Origin: a virus
Length of the DNA: 32,291 nucleotides
Strand: one strand, 5' to 3'
IMG/VR virus record: IMGVR_UViG_3300042010_000072
Span: 1 to 32,291 of that record
Position numbers and translations under genes: made by a program. How positions within the stretch are numbered: position 1 is the stretch's first letter; every line of letters begins with the position of its first letter. Under the pieces are notes generated by a model. It worked only from the letters and a program-made list of their open reading frames with translations. It was not told the DNA's origin and did not search any database. Shown one piece after another: positions 8,215-16,737 of this stretch.

Positions 8215-10340
8215 CCGAAGAAAGCCCCATTGAACTAAACGCAGAACTAAATCTCTGGGATGCCGACCACAAGATCCAGTTCGACAAGGACAAGCTTGCT
8301 GCCCAGCAATTCTTTTTGCAGGTTGTGAATCCGGCCACCCAACATTTCTATAGTCTAGAGGAAAAGCTCAAGTTTCTCTTCGATAACGAGTACTATGAGC
8401 GCAAGGTCTGGGATCAGTACAACTTTACGGAAGTGAAGGATCTCTATAAGTTCGTGTACGGATTCGAACACCGTTTCGAGACCTACTTCTCTGCCTACAA
8501 GTTCTATGTCCAGTACGCCATGAAGACCTTTGACGGCAAGGCATGGCTGGAACGCTACGAGGACCGAGTTGTGGCAAACGCTCTGTTGCTTGGCCGTGGA
8601 GACATCAAGGTTGCCCGCCAGATCGCTGAGCAGATCATTACAGGCCGTCTCCAGCCTGCTACTCCTACCTTCTCCAATGCTGGAAAGGCTCAGCGTGGCG
8701 AATTCGTTTCCTGCTTCCTGCTCCGTATTGAAGACAACATGGAATCCATCGGGCGCTCCATCAACTCTGCCCTCCAGCTTTCCAAGCGTGGCGGTGGAGT
8801 TGCGCTTCTGCTCTCCAACATCCGTGAGATGGGCGCACCGATCAAGCACATTGAGGGAGCCTCATCAGGCATCATCCCGGTCATGAAGATGCTGGAAGAC
8901 GCCTTTAGCTACGCCAACCAGCTTGGCACCCGTCAGGGCGCTGGAGCGGTCTACCTGAATGCCCATCACCCGGACATCGCCAAGTTCCTTGACACAAAGC
9001 GTGAGAACGCAGACGAGAAGATCCGAATCAAGACCCTCTCACTTGGTGTCGTGGTTCCGGACATCCTGTTCGAGCTTGCCAAGAACGGCGAAGAGATGTA
9101 CCTCTTCTCTCCGTACGATGTTGAGCGCGTCTATGGAAAGCCGTTCGCGGACATCTCGATCACGGAGGAGTATCGTGAAATGGTTGCAGATCCACGAATC
9201 AAGAAGACCAAGTTCAAGGGCGGCGCTCGCGCATTCTTCACCCAGATTGCCGAACTGCTCTTCGAATCCGGGTATCCGTACATCCTCTTCGAGGACAACG
9301 CAAACAGGGATCACGCCATCGATGGTGGACGCATCAACATGTCCAACCTCTGTACCGAGATCCTTCAGGTAAACACTCCTTCCGAGTTTGCAGATGACCT
9401 CTCATATGATACGCTGGGCCGCGACATCTCCTGCAACCTTGCGTCTTTGAACATTGCAAAGACCATGGAAGGCGGTAACCTTGGGAAGACGGTCGCTACG
9501 GCTATCCGTGCGCTGTCTGCGGTCTCTGATCTGTCGGAGATTGATTCCGTTCCGTCTGTCCGTGAGGGTAACAACAGGAGCCGTGCAATCGGCTTGGGAC
9601 AGATGAATCTCCACGGATTCTTTATCAAGCACGGCTGGAAGTATGGTAGCCCGGAGTCTTTGGACTTTACCAACGCATACTTCGGCGCTGTAGCCTATCA
9701 CGCTTACCTTGCGTCTCATTTGCTTGCCAAGGAAACTGGAAGCCCGTTTGACGGATTCGAGAAGTCAAAGTATGCTGATCCGATGTACCTCACCCAGAAG
9801 TACAGTGCGGAAGGTATGCTTGACTACAGTGAAGACACCAAGGCGCTCTTTGAAGAGTACGAGATCTCCCTGCCCACTTTGGACGACTGGATTTATCTCG
9901 CAAACCAGATTGCCAACAATGGTGGCCTCTACAATGCCTACCTTCAGGCTATTCCTCCGACAGGCTCCATCTCGTACATCAACTACAGCACATCCAGCAT
10001 CCACCCGGTAGCTGCCGCTGTAGAGGCGCGTAAGGAAGGTCTGACTGGGCGAGTTTACTTCCCTCAGCCGTACGTGACCAACGAGAACTTTGCGGACGTG
10101 GAGGACGCCTACGCCGTAGGCTGGCAGCGCACAATCGACGTATATGCTGAGGCAACAAAGCATGTCGATCAGGGTCTCTCCCTGACGCTGTTCTTCCCCG
10201 ACACGGCCACGACGCGTGACATCAACAAGGCCCAGATCTACGCGTGGCGCAAGGGCATCAAGACGCTCTACTACTCTAGGGTACGGCAGGCAGCGCTAGC
10301 TGGTACTGAATCGGAAGAATGCGTCAGTTGCTCACTCTGA
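8202..10340 (+). CDS. nrdE: Class Ib ribonucleotide reductase alpha subunit NrdE
   Basis: 712 residues from TTG 8202 (MAKLTEES), inside the end of nrdI. It reduces NDPs to dNDPs. Visible elements are the substrate-site Cys in [12 protein letters not shown], the active-site loop MSNLCTEI carrying the thiyl Cys and Glu, PPTGSISYI near the C-terminus, and the terminal ECVSCSL whose Cys pair shuttles electrons from NrdH. There is no N-terminal ATP cone, as expected for class Ib. The length is normal for NrdE. Confidence 0.96.
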   Translation: MAKLTEESPIELNAELNLWDADHKIQFDKDKLAAQQFFLQVVNPATQHFYSLEEKLKFLFDNEYYERKVWDQYNFTEVKDLYKFVYGFEHRFETYFSAYKFYVQYAMKTFDGKAWLERYEDRVVANALLLGRGDIKVARQIAEQIITGRLQPATPTFSNAGKAQRGEFVSCFLLRIEDNMESIGRSINSALQLSKRGGGVALLLSNIREMGAPIKHIEGASSGIIPVMKMLEDAFSYANQLGTRQGAGAVYLNAHHPDIAKFLDTKRENADEKIRIKTLSLGVVVPDILFELAKNGEEMYLFSPYDVERVYGKPFADISITEEYREMVADPRIKKTKFKGGARAFFTQIAELLFESGYPYILFEDNANRDHAIDGGRINMSNLCTEILQVNTPSEFADDLSYDTLGRDISCNLASLNIAKTMEGGNLGKTVATAIRALSAVSDLSEIDSVPSVREGNNRSRAIGLGQMNLHGFFIKHGWKYGSPESLDFTNAYFGAVAYHAYLASHLLAKETGSPFDGFEKSKYADPMYLTQKYSAEGMLDYSEDTKALFEEYEISLPTLDDWIYLANQIANNGGLYNAYLQAIPPTGSISYINYSTSSIHPVAAAVEARKEGLTGRVYFPQPYVTNENFADVEDAYAVGWQRTIDVYAEATKHVDQGLSLTLFFPDTATTRDINKAQIYAWRKGIKTLYYSRVRQAALAGTESEECVSCSL

Positions 10341-10348
10341 TCTAACCT

Positions 10349-11374
<1,026 letters not shown>

Positions 11375-11375
<1 letters not shown>

Positions 11376-11827
11376 TGATCAAGGTTACACCGTTTAACGA
11401 GGCTACTGCTACATATCAAGAGTGGTTCAAGAGACTGGATGAAGAGGGGCTAACACCGGAGCAGGCCTTCGATCCTTACAATGCTTTTCACTACTACACA
11501 TACGCTGATTTGGAGTCGGTAGGCCTCGATATCGGACAGCACGAACAGGAGTATCCTTACACTATCTCAGGATCAACCGTAGGGGTGAACCCAGACGGAT
11601 CGTACGTCACAAGCTTGACGATCCTTGTAGGGGGTGAGGAACAGTCAGTGAGTAATGTGGATCTACGTTGGATTCTTGGTCCTTCCTTTCCTGACATTGA
11701 GATGGACCCCGAATCGGATCAGTTCTTCGCCTACGCCAAGACAGAAGAGGATGCACAACTACTAGTTAGACTGCTGAATCAACCGGACCAGTTTGGTGCT
11801 TTGATTGAGGAAGTCCTGAATAGTTAA
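11375..11827 (+). CDS. Hypothetical acidic protein
   Basis: 150 residues; the ATG shares a base with the nrdF stop (TGATG), so translation is coupled. No family recognised. The sequence is acidic, with an N-terminal helical part (YQEWFKRLDEEGLTPEQAF). A middle beta-rich part (YTISGSTVGVNPDGSYVTSLTILVGG) and a C-terminal helix (DAQLLVRLLNQPDQFGALIEEVL) follow. It ends just before a terminator, closing the nucleotide operon. Confidence 0.75.
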
Positions 11828-11833
11828 CAAGGA

Positions 11834-11860
11834 GGTCCAACTGCTACGGCGGTTGGACTT
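11834..11860 (+). terminator. Intrinsic terminator with UACG loop
   Basis: A 10-bp stem (11835-11844 with 11849-11858) is closed by a UACG tetraloop. It is flanked by G.T and A/T pairs and followed by CTTTCCTG. It ends the nrd operon. Confidence 0.7.
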
Positions 11861-11888
11861 TCCTGTTCGTTCATGGTAAGCTGAAGAC

Positions 11889-12314
11889 ATGAAAATCGGA
11901 ATTGACATCGGAAACGTAATCATCGGTGGCGGTGGAGAAGACACACAATTCTTCACTGATCTCTACCTTGCGACCCCTGAAGTAGAGGGAGCTTGGGATT
12001 TTATACGAATCCTCTCCAAGGCTGGGCACGAGCTACATCTCGTTTCCAAGTGTGGCCTTAAAACTGAAGAGAAGTCTCTAAAGTGGTTGGACGCCAACAG
12101 CTTCTTTCAGTGGCTACGCTTGCATCGAACCCATTTCGTCCGTAAGCATCATCTGAAGGCTCCGATGGCACAGGCTCTTGAGCTTGACATCTTCATTGAT
12201 GACCGGCAGGATATAATTGACTCCATGGACGGTATCGTGGAGTACCCGATCCTGTTCACGTCATGGGAACAGACAAACACGGAACTGGAGAAAATTTTTG
12301 CTACGCAAGGGTGA
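11889..12314 (+). CDS. HAD-superfamily-like protein
   Basis: 141 residues from ATG 11889. KIGIDIGNV at the N-terminus aligns with HAD motif I and DIFIDDRQDIID with motif IV (paired Asp for Mg). The Lys in KHHLKAP may be motif III. In motif I the usual DxD is D-I-G, so the acid/base Asp is missing. Classic phosphomonoesterase chemistry is therefore doubtful, and it may be a divergent phosphatase or a binding protein. Related small phage HAD proteins act on nucleotides, but nothing here proves a substrate. It overlaps the next small gene by 17 bases. Confidence 0.65.
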   Translation: MKIGIDIGNVIIGGGGEDTQFFTDLYLATPEVEGAWDFIRILSKAGHELHLVSKCGLKTEEKSLKWLDANSFFQWLRLHRTHFVRKHHLKAPMAQALELDIFIDDRQDIIDSMDGIVEYPILFTSWEQTNTELEKIFATQG

Positions 12315-12456
12315 TATTGTCAAGGTGGTGTGTCCAGACGGCTCAGACAAGCTGGGTTTGATTTCTGAAGTCGGAGATGATACAATGATACGTATCGCAA
12401 AGAACTGGTTTGATCTTACTGATTGTGAAGTGACCGTGCTTCACAGAGAAAGTTGA
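12298..12456 (+). CDS. Small SH3/KOW-like hypothetical protein
   Basis: 52 residues. I choose TTG 12298, which has GGAG 7 bases upstream; the frame is also open upstream to ATG 12217, but that part reads as a shadow of the HAD-like gene. The sequence begins MLRKGDIVKVVCPDGSDKLG and continues with alternating hydrophobic residues, like a small beta barrel of SH3 or KOW type. No function can be assigned. The stop codon lies inside the -35 box of the tRNA promoter. Confidence 0.55.
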   Translation: MLRKGDIVKVVCPDGSDKLGLISEVGDDTMIRIAKNWFDLTDCEVTVLHRES

Positions 12457-12482
12457 CACAAGGCTTCTGAGTATGGTATACT
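12453..12482 (+). promoter_or_regulatory. Promoter of first tRNA cluster
   Basis: TTGACA (12453-12458), 18-base spacer, TATACT (12477-12482), 17 bases before tRNA-Trp. The TGA inside TTGACA is the stop codon of the upstream small gene. Confidence 0.75.
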
Positions 12483-12498
12483 GTTACTTAGAAGTTAT

Positions 12499-12572
12499 AG
12501 GTCAGTAGCGTAATTGGTTAACGCAACGGTCTCCAAAACCGTAGAGTGCAGGTTCGAGTCCTGTCTGGCCTG
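12499..12572 (+). tRNA. tRNA-Trp (CCA)
   Basis: Acceptor AGGTCAG pairs with CTGGCCT. The anticodon arm ACGGT-CTCCAAA-ACCGT gives anticodon CCA. Standard T arm; 3' CCA not encoded. Confidence 0.95.
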
Positions 12573-12604
12573 CAAGGTTCGCACATCCGTTAAAAAGTGC
12601 ATCT

Positions 12605-12678
12605 CGGGGTGTGGCTCAGCTTGGTAGAGCGCCTGATTTGGGATCAGGAGGTCGCATGTTCAAATCATGTCATCCCGA
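12605..12678 (+). tRNA. tRNA-Pro (TGG)
   Basis: Acceptor CGGGGTG pairs with CATCCCG. The anticodon arm CCTGA-TTTGGGA-TCAGG gives TGG. T loop TTCAAAT. Its 3' end is adjacent to the HNH gene. Confidence 0.94.
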
Positions 12679-12711
12679 CGTAATAAACAAAGTATTTGGA
12701 AGGAAATTTGT

Positions 12712-13437
12712 TTGGCTAGGAGACCCAAGAGTATTTGGGAAGATAAAGACTCTCTTCTGAAAGCTTCTCAGTCGTCCAAGTCCATAGCAGATGCCGTCCG
12801 ATCTCTAGGACTAGCTTCGAATAGTGGCAATAGGAAGCAGTTCAAATCCTATTGTAGTAAGTATGGTATAGATCTTCCTGTCTGGGACTATTCTTCAGGT
12901 GGGGGAGGGGCTAAGAAAACTTTAACTAATGCTGAAGTATTCTGCAACCCTAGCAAGGAACGTAATGGATCTAGGTTAAAGAGTATTCTACTCCGAGACT
13001 ATGGATACGTGGACATCTGTGATGAATGTGGGTTGGGTCCGGAATGGAACGGCAAGCCAATTGTACTACAGTTGGATCACATTGATGGTAATAGACTGAA
13101 CAATGAGATCAAAAATTTGCGAATATTGTGTCCAAACTGTCACACACAGACGGACACTTTCTCCAATAAGAGATCTACTCCTGATATTAGAGATATCTGC
13201 GCCTGTGGTTCAAAGAAGACTAGAAGTGCCTTCCAATGCTACAAATGTAGGGCATGCGACAGTGTGGGCGAAACAAAAGTTGACTATCCGGAACTTTCTG
13301 ATATAATTAAGTTGATCAACTCAACCGGAAGTCTAGTTGGGGCCTCAAGGATCATCGGGGTTTCTGATAACGGCTTAAGGAAACATCTCAAGCGAAACGG
13401 GGTAGATCCCAGAGATGTAAATGCGTACGTCGTATAA
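12712..13437 (+). CDS. HNH endonuclease (homing type) between tRNA genes
   Basis: 241 residues from TTG 12712 (MARRPKSIWEDK), which has GGAAGGAA 6 bases upstream. ATG 12667 is also in frame but lies inside tRNA-Pro. Order of parts: an N-terminal DNA-binding region; CDECGLGPEWNGKPIVLQLD with the following HIDGNRLNNEIKNLRILCPN, the zinc-stabilised HNH site; a Cys-rich ribbon (CACGSKKTRSAFQCYKCRAC); and a C-terminal helix-turn-helix (GASRIIGVSDNGLRKHLKRNG). The gene fills the space between tRNA-Pro and tRNA-Gly, and its last 15 bases form the 5' end of tRNA-Gly. It is more A/T-rich than its surroundings, consistent with a mobile nuclease gene. Confidence 0.88.
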   Translation: MARRPKSIWEDKDSLLKASQSSKSIADAVRSLGLASNSGNRKQFKSYCSKYGIDLPVWDYSSGGGGAKKTLTNAEVFCNPSKERNGSRLKSILLRDYGYVDICDECGLGPEWNGKPIVLQLDHIDGNRLNNEIKNLRILCPNCHTQTDTFSNKRSTPDIRDICACGSKKTRSAFQCYKCRACDSVGETKVDYPELSDIIKLINSTGSLVGASRIIGVSDNGLRKHLKRNGVDPRDVNAYVV

Positions 13438-13494
13438 CGGCTAATATAGGGCGCTTCCACCGCTCTGATGAGGGTTCGATTCCCTCCGTACGCT
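13423..13494 (+). tRNA. tRNA-Gly (TCC)
   Basis: Acceptor GCGTACG pairs with CGTACGC. The arm GGGCG-CTTCCAC-CGCTC gives TCC. Discriminator T, as usual for Gly. The first 15 bases overlap the HNH coding sequence. Confidence 0.93.
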
Positions 13495-13514
13495 CTCAGT
13501 TCAGAAAGGTAAAC

Positions 13515-13637
13515 ATGGATCTTTTCAGTATTATCTTCATTGGAGGGATCGCCTTTCTTCTCTACGTCGGGAAGAACGAGGACGATCTCGAAAAAGAACT
13601 GGACGAAGAGATTGATAATCTCTTGACGCCTTCTTAG
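13515..13637 (+). CDS. Small membrane protein (40 aa)
   Basis: ATG 13515 with GAAAGG upstream. It encodes 40 residues: a single hydrophobic segment (FSIIFIGGIAFLLYVG, residues 4-19) followed by an acidic tail (NEDDLEKELDEEIDNLL). It is probably a membrane-anchored peptide of unknown role. The last 10 bases overlap the 5' end of tRNA-Thr. Confidence 0.6.
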   Translation: MDLFSIIFIGGIAFLLYVGKNEDDLEKELDEEIDNLLTPS

Positions 13638-13700
13638 CTCAGATGGTAGAGCACCTGTCTTGTAAACAGGATGTCGCCGGTTCGATCCCGGCAGAAGGCT
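13628..13700 (+). tRNA. tRNA-Thr (TGT)
   Basis: Acceptor GCCTTCT pairs with AGAAGGC. The anticodon loop CTTGTAA gives TGT. It overlaps the end of the 40-aa gene. Confidence 0.94.
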
Positions 13701-13711
13701 CACAGTATTAT

Positions 13712-13786
13712 GGCACTTTAGCTCAGTTGGACAAGAGCGCTGGCTTGAAACCCCAGAGGTCGCTGGTTCGAATCCAGTAGGTGCCG
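13712..13786 (+). tRNA. tRNA-Phe (GAA)
   Basis: Acceptor GGCACTT pairs with AGGTGCC (one G.T). Anticodon loop TTGAAAC gives GAA; the innermost pair of the anticodon stem is a C/C mismatch. T loop TTCGAAT. Confidence 0.88.
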
Positions 13787-13790
13787 CTTT

Positions 13791-13861
13791 TGGTCTATAG
13801 TGTAATGGCAGCACTCGATGCTTTGGACTTCGCAGTCGAGGTTCGATCCCTCGTAGACCAG
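13791..13861 (+). tRNA. tRNA-Gln (TTG)
   Basis: Acceptor TGGTCTA pairs with TAGACCA. The arm CGATG-CTTTGGA-CTTCG (one T/T mismatch) gives TTG. Confidence 0.88.
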
Positions 13862-13865
13862 CGTG

Positions 13866-13874
13866 TGATATAAT
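13866..13874 (+). promoter_or_regulatory. Extended -10 promoter
   Basis: TGA followed by TATAAT (13869-13874), no clear -35. It lies 32 bases before the ATG of the 58-aa gene. Confidence 0.5.
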
Positions 13875-13906
13875 AGGTGTGTTACGTAACAACTCTAGGA
13901 GTACTA

Positions 13907-14083
13907 ATGGCTAATCCAGCTACCAACAAGGTGTCTGAAGACACTCTCTTCACCCAGCAGGGCGCACGTCCTACTGAGGTCTCTGAAAACGAGCGCATTA
14001 ACCTTGCCGACGCTTCCACAGGTGAAGTCGAAGCTACCGAAAACTCGGAAAACAAGCGTATTGAGACCGTAGTCTATCCGTAA
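13907..14083 (+). CDS. Small acidic hypothetical protein (58 aa)
   Basis: ATG 13907 with CTAGGAG 6 bases upstream. The longer in-frame TTG version would start at or before the promoter, so it is rejected. The protein is hydrophilic and rich in Glu, Thr, Ser and Asn (EVSENERINLADAS), with no hydrophobic core or Cys, so it is probably disordered. It has its own promoter and terminator, so it is a monocistronic unit within the tRNA cluster. No family recognised. Confidence 0.65.
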   Translation: MANPATNKVSEDTLFTQQGARPTEVSENERINLADASTGEVEATENSENKRIETVVYP

Positions 14084-14096
14084 TCTCTAGTGATTA

Positions 14097-14131
14097 GGGG
14101 CTGACTACTAAGTAGTTGGCCCCTTTTCTTT
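14097..14131 (+). terminator. Intrinsic terminator
   Basis: A 12-bp stem (14097-14108 with 14112-14123, two G.T pairs) has a TAA loop and is followed by TTTTCTTTT. It ends the 58-aa gene. Confidence 0.85.
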
Positions 14132-14132
14132 T

Positions 14133-14205
14133 ACCCATATCGTCTAACTGGCAGGACACCTGACTCTGACTCAGGCAATCGTAGGTTCGAATCCTCGGGT
14201 GGGTG
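14133..14205 (+). tRNA. tRNA-Gln (CTG), imperfect
   Basis: The arm CCTGA-CTCTGAC-TCAGG gives CTG. Acceptor ACCCATA against GGTGGGT has one mismatch and the T stem has two mismatches, so it may be poorly functional or slightly degraded. Confidence 0.7.
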
Positions 14206-14208
14206 CGT

Positions 14209-14237
14209 TTGACAATTTCAACCTTAGGACGTAAGAT
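14209..14237 (+). promoter_or_regulatory. Weak promoter candidate
   Basis: TTGACA (14209-14214), 17-base spacer, TAAGAT (14232-14237). The -10 overlaps the ATG of the 64-aa gene, so it could only serve the downstream genes or a shorter product. Confidence 0.3.
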
Positions 14238-14430
14238 GGACTTTACTAAGCTAATCGAAACCCGCAGAAACAGAATCAAGAGGATTCACGAGCACATCAG
14301 CGCGGCGCAACAGAACTTGGAGTATGAAGAGGGAGTTCTGGAGGCACTGGTCAGACTTTCTCAGCAGGAAGTCTACACTCTTGAAGACCTAAATTACCTC
14401 TACGAGCGAATGAACGAAAATTCCTACTAA
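14236..14430 (+). CDS. Small helical hypothetical protein (64 aa)
   Basis: ATG 14236 with TAGGA upstream; a GTG at 14203 is in frame but lies in the tRNA-Gln. The protein is almost entirely helical and charged (LIETRRNRIKRIHEHISAAQ, then LEALVRLSQQEVYTLEDLNY), likely a short coiled coil. No family recognised and no function assigned. Confidence 0.6.
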   Translation: MDFTKLIETRRNRIKRIHEHISAAQQNLEYEEGVLEALVRLSQQEVYTLEDLNYLYERMNENSY

Positions 14431-14449
14431 ACTTTATACAACTTTATAC

Positions 14450-14521
14450 GGGCATGTGGTGTAACGGTAAACACAAGATCCTGATAAGATCTAGACCGCA
14501 GTTCAACTCTGCGCTTGCCTA
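14450..14521 (+). tRNA. tRNA-Ile (GAT)
   Basis: The arm AGATC-CTGATAA-GATCT gives GAT. D stem GTGT/ACAC, T arm CGCAG-TTCAACT-CTGCG. Acceptor GGGCATG/CTTGCCT has one T/T mismatch. Confidence 0.88.
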
Positions 14522-14553
14522 CGTAAGATAAAAATCTACGGAAGGAGACTGAA

Positions 14554-14739
14554 ATGGACGCTCTAGGTGTTGTACTTGCTATAATCATTGGACTTTTCTT
14601 TCTTCTTGTAGTATCGTATGTTGTGTGCATTGTTGTGGTACTCTTCAAAGGATTTATTGGCCTCAAGAGGAAGCAGGCAGAGTTCGAGAGGCGTTTCAGT
14701 AAGAATTACGAGCGAAGGCCACCGCGCAATTACAAGTAA
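14554..14739 (+). CDS. Small membrane protein (61 aa)
   Basis: ATG 14554 with GGAAGGAGA upstream, a strong ribosome site. Residues about 4-33 are one long hydrophobic segment (VVLAIIIGLFFLLVVSYVVC and following). A basic tail follows (GLKRKQAEFERRFSKNYERR) that should stay in the cytoplasm by the positive-inside rule. It is a single-pass membrane protein of unknown role. Holin function is conceivable from size but has no support, since the endolysin is 6 kb away. Confidence 0.7.
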   Translation: MDALGVVLAIIIGLFFLLVVSYVVCIVVVLFKGFIGLKRKQAEFERRFSKNYERRPPRNYK

Positions 14740-14744
14740 ATAAT

Positions 14745-14817
14745 GGTCCGTTGGAGTAGCGGTTATCTCGCCTAACTTTCACTTAGGAGATCGCCAGTTC
14801 GAATCTGGTACGGACTA
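14745..14817 (+). tRNA. tRNA-Glu (TTC)
   Basis: Acceptor GGTCCGT/ACGGACT. The arm CCTAA-CTTTCAC-TTAGG gives TTC. Confidence 0.93.
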
Positions 14818-14822
14818 CGCAA

Positions 14823-14895
14823 GCTCCTGTAGAGTAATGGTTATCTCGTTTCCCTCTCAAGGAAAAGAGTGCCGGTTCGAATCCGGTCAGGAGTA
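14823..14895 (+). tRNA. tRNA-Glu (CTC)
   Basis: Acceptor GCTCCTG/CAGGAGT. The arm TTTCC-CTCTCAA-GGAAA gives CTC. Five bases after the previous tRNA-Glu; probably a duplicate with a changed anticodon. Confidence 0.93.
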
Positions 14896-14971
14896 CATGG
14901 TGGTTGCTCGCAACAGCTACCGTCTGCGGATATGGAAGAGTGCGTAGTGTCCATGTCACGGCAGATAAATT

Positions 14972-15056
14972 GGAGAGTAAACCGGACAGGCGCACCGGCA
15001 CGGTCTTGAAAACCGATGGTACCGAAAGGTATGGCTTTCAAATAGTCTGCTCTCCG
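14972..15056 (+). tRNA. tRNA-Ser (TGA)
   Basis: Acceptor GGAGAGT/GCTCTCC. The arm CGGT-CTTGAAA-ACCG gives TGA. Long variable arm (GTACC...GGTAT). The T stem is weak. Confidence 0.85.
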
Positions 15057-15078
15057 CTTAGAATAAAGGTTGGTGACT

Positions 15079-15648
15079 GTGCGAGAAAGAATTTTGGAGC
15101 TTCGTGGACGAGGATACTCCTACAATAGGATTATAGAAATCTTAGGATGTTCCAAAAGCACGGTCTCGTATTATATTGGTAAAGGTCAGAAGGAAAAACA
15201 CGCGGATCGGCAAAAATCGAGACGTAAAAATGACATACTTCGTCAGAGAACAGAGAGATTTAAAAGTACACCCGCAAAAGGTAACCCTAAACCAGTGCCA
15301 AAGGCGGATTATGCGAAGAGGATGCGGCACAAAATCGAAGACTTCCATAGAACCACAGATGGATACGATGATCGAAACTTTACCCTAGCTGATGTTTGGA
15401 AGAAGATCGGAGATCGACCTATATGTCATATCTCAGGTAGAGATATTGATCTAAGTGATCCTCATGCTTTTGCCTTTGATCATATCATTCCGAGGTCCAA
15501 AGGCGGCGATAACTCACTAGAGAACCTAGGTGTCGCAACAAAGGAAGCCAACTTAGCTAAAAGTAACCTCACCATGGAAGAACTCTTGAATCTCTGCTCA
15601 GACATACTCAGACATAATGGATATTCAGTAACAAAATCTGGAGAGTAG
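15079..15648 (+). CDS. HNH endonuclease with N-terminal helix-turn-helix
   Basis: 189 residues if the start is GTG 15079 (MRERILEL), 9 bases after AAAGG; TTG 15070 and GTG 15073 are in frame but too close to that site. Residues about 1-35 are a helix-turn-helix (GYSYNRIIEILGCSKSTVSY), then a basic linker. The C-terminal HNH site contains ICHISGRDIDL, FAFDHIIPRSKGGDNSLENL and the closing EANLAKSN. Homing endonucleases of this layout are common in phages. The gene lies between tRNA-Ser(TGA) and tRNA-Ser(GGA), and its last 9 bases are the 5' end of the second. It is A/T-richer than its neighbours. Confidence 0.88.
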   Translation: MRERILELRGRGYSYNRIIEILGCSKSTVSYYIGKGQKEKHADRQKSRRKNDILRQRTERFKSTPAKGNPKPVPKADYAKRMRHKIEDFHRTTDGYDDRNFTLADVWKKIGDRPICHISGRDIDLSDPHAFAFDHIIPRSKGGDNSLENLGVATKEANLAKSNLTMEELLNLCSDILRHNGYSVTKSGE

Positions 15649-15723
15649 CCCTGTAAGGTTGCAGGCCACGCTTGGAAAGCGTGTGGCAGTGAAAGCTGTG
15701 GGATTCGAGTTCTCTGCTCTCCG
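15640..15723 (+). tRNA. tRNA-Ser (GGA)
   Basis: Acceptor GGAGAGT/GCTCTCC, identical to the Ser(TGA) gene. The arm CACGC-TTGGAAA-GCGTG gives GGA. Long variable arm. Overlaps the HNH stop. Confidence 0.93.
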
Positions 15724-15727
15724 CGAA

Positions 15728-15736
15728 TGATATACT
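15728..15736 (+). promoter_or_regulatory. Extended -10 promoter
   Basis: TGA followed by TATACT (15731-15736), 31 bases before the protease ATG. No clear -35. Confidence 0.5.
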
Positions 15737-15767
15737 TTAGGAGTTAAAAAACTTCTATGGAGGACCG

Positions 15768-16469
15768 ATGTCCGAGGAAAAAACTTTCAACTGGAAGCCA
15801 ACGTTTGATGCACGTTCAAAGGCTTTCCCAATCCGCGCCGCAATTCCGGAACGTCCCAAGCGTCGTACCAAGAAATGGCGCAACGGGGTCATCCTAGATC
15901 AGGGCCGTGAAGGTGCCTGTGTGGGCTTCGGATGGGCCGCTGAGGCCCTTTCAACTCCTGTTGCAGTAGATCTTACTCGACTCAAGGCCGATGCGCCAGA
16001 AGACCCTACAGCGTTTGCCCAAGCTATTTATCACCGCGCAAAACAGATCGACTGGTGGGATGGCGAAGATTATGAGGGAACATCTGTTTTGGCTGGTGCC
16101 AAGGCAATGCAGGAGCTTGGGCTGCTCAAGGAATACCGTTGGTGCTTCAACATTGAAGATGTCATCGACGCGATCCTTGTCAAGGGTCCGGTTGTTCTCG
16201 GGATTTACTGGTACGAGAGCATGTATGAGGCTCCAAACGGAATTCTGAAGGTAAATGGTCCAATTGTTGGTGGACACTGTATCACTGCTGTTGGCTTCAA
16301 GCTGGCAAAGGATTCAGCAACCGGCGAAGACACCGTAATCCTTCAGAACTCTTGGGGGTATAGCTGGGGAGAGTGGGGTCTCGCTGAGATCCGGGTCTCT
16401 GATCTGGCCGCACTTCTCAGGAACGACGGTGAGGCTTGTGTACCGTCAAAGCGCAGTTACGGAAGATAA
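15768..16469 (+). CDS. Papain-like (C1 family) cysteine peptidase
   Basis: 233 residues from ATG 15768 with ATGGAGGA upstream. The catalytic order is intact: Gln and Cys in LDQGREGACVGFGWA, His in VGGHCITAVGF, Asn in LQNSWGYSWGEWG. This is the papain fold without signal peptide or propeptide, so it acts inside the infected cell unless exported another way. C1 peptidases are uncommon among phages. Being between tRNA genes and just before a secreted peptide does not point to head maturation. The substrate is unknown; a host protein or the neighbouring peptide are possibilities by inference only. Confidence 0.88.
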   Translation: MSEEKTFNWKPTFDARSKAFPIRAAIPERPKRRTKKWRNGVILDQGREGACVGFGWAAEALSTPVAVDLTRLKADAPEDPTAFAQAIYHRAKQIDWWDGEDYEGTSVLAGAKAMQELGLLKEYRWCFNIEDVIDAILVKGPVVLGIYWYESMYEAPNGILKVNGPIVGGHCITAVGFKLAKDSATGEDTVILQNSWGYSWGEWGLAEIRVSDLAALLRNDGEACVPSKRSYGR

Positions 16470-16491
16470 ACATCTAAGAGAAAGATACACT

Positions 16492-16737
16492 TTGAAGAAA
16501 CTGAAGAAGGCCTTTGTATCCGTTGGTGTGGCTGTTGCCCTGACCTTCGGTCTGGCCGTGGGGGGATCTACGGTTGCTGCCCAGCCAGCACAGGCGTACT
16601 CTGGATCATATGATTACTACACCTACGCATGGTGCCATATCTACTACTACAAGTGGAGAGACTACAGTTGGTGGGAAGAGTTCTGGTACTTCAAGAGGGA
16701 CGGCTATGAGATAGTCGCCATCGAGCGCTATTGTTGA
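16492..16737 (+). CDS. Small secreted aromatic-rich protein
   Basis: 81 residues from TTG 16492 (MKKLKKAFVSVG) with a GAGAAAG site upstream; upstream in-frame ATG 16429 lies inside the protease gene. Residues 1-34 are a classical Sec signal peptide: KKLKK n-region, hydrophobic core VSVGVAVALTFGLAVGG, and AQA before the likely cut at AQA/YSG. The mature part, about 45 residues, is strikingly rich in Tyr and Trp (YDYYTYAW, YYYKWRDYSWWEEFWYF) and has two Cys that could pair. No family recognised. It would be exported into the Gram-positive envelope, possibly for superinfection exclusion (inference). Confidence 0.75.
   Translation: MKKLKKAFVSVGVAVALTFGLAVGGSTVAAQPAQAYSGSYDYYTYAWCHIYYYKWRDYSWWEEFWYFKRDGYEIVAIERYC

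Noticed and set aside
13284-13892. Long minus-strand ORF across the tRNA genes
   Set aside because: It runs antisense through five tRNA genes and an HNH gene, with low-complexity composition; no ribosome site or homology visible.
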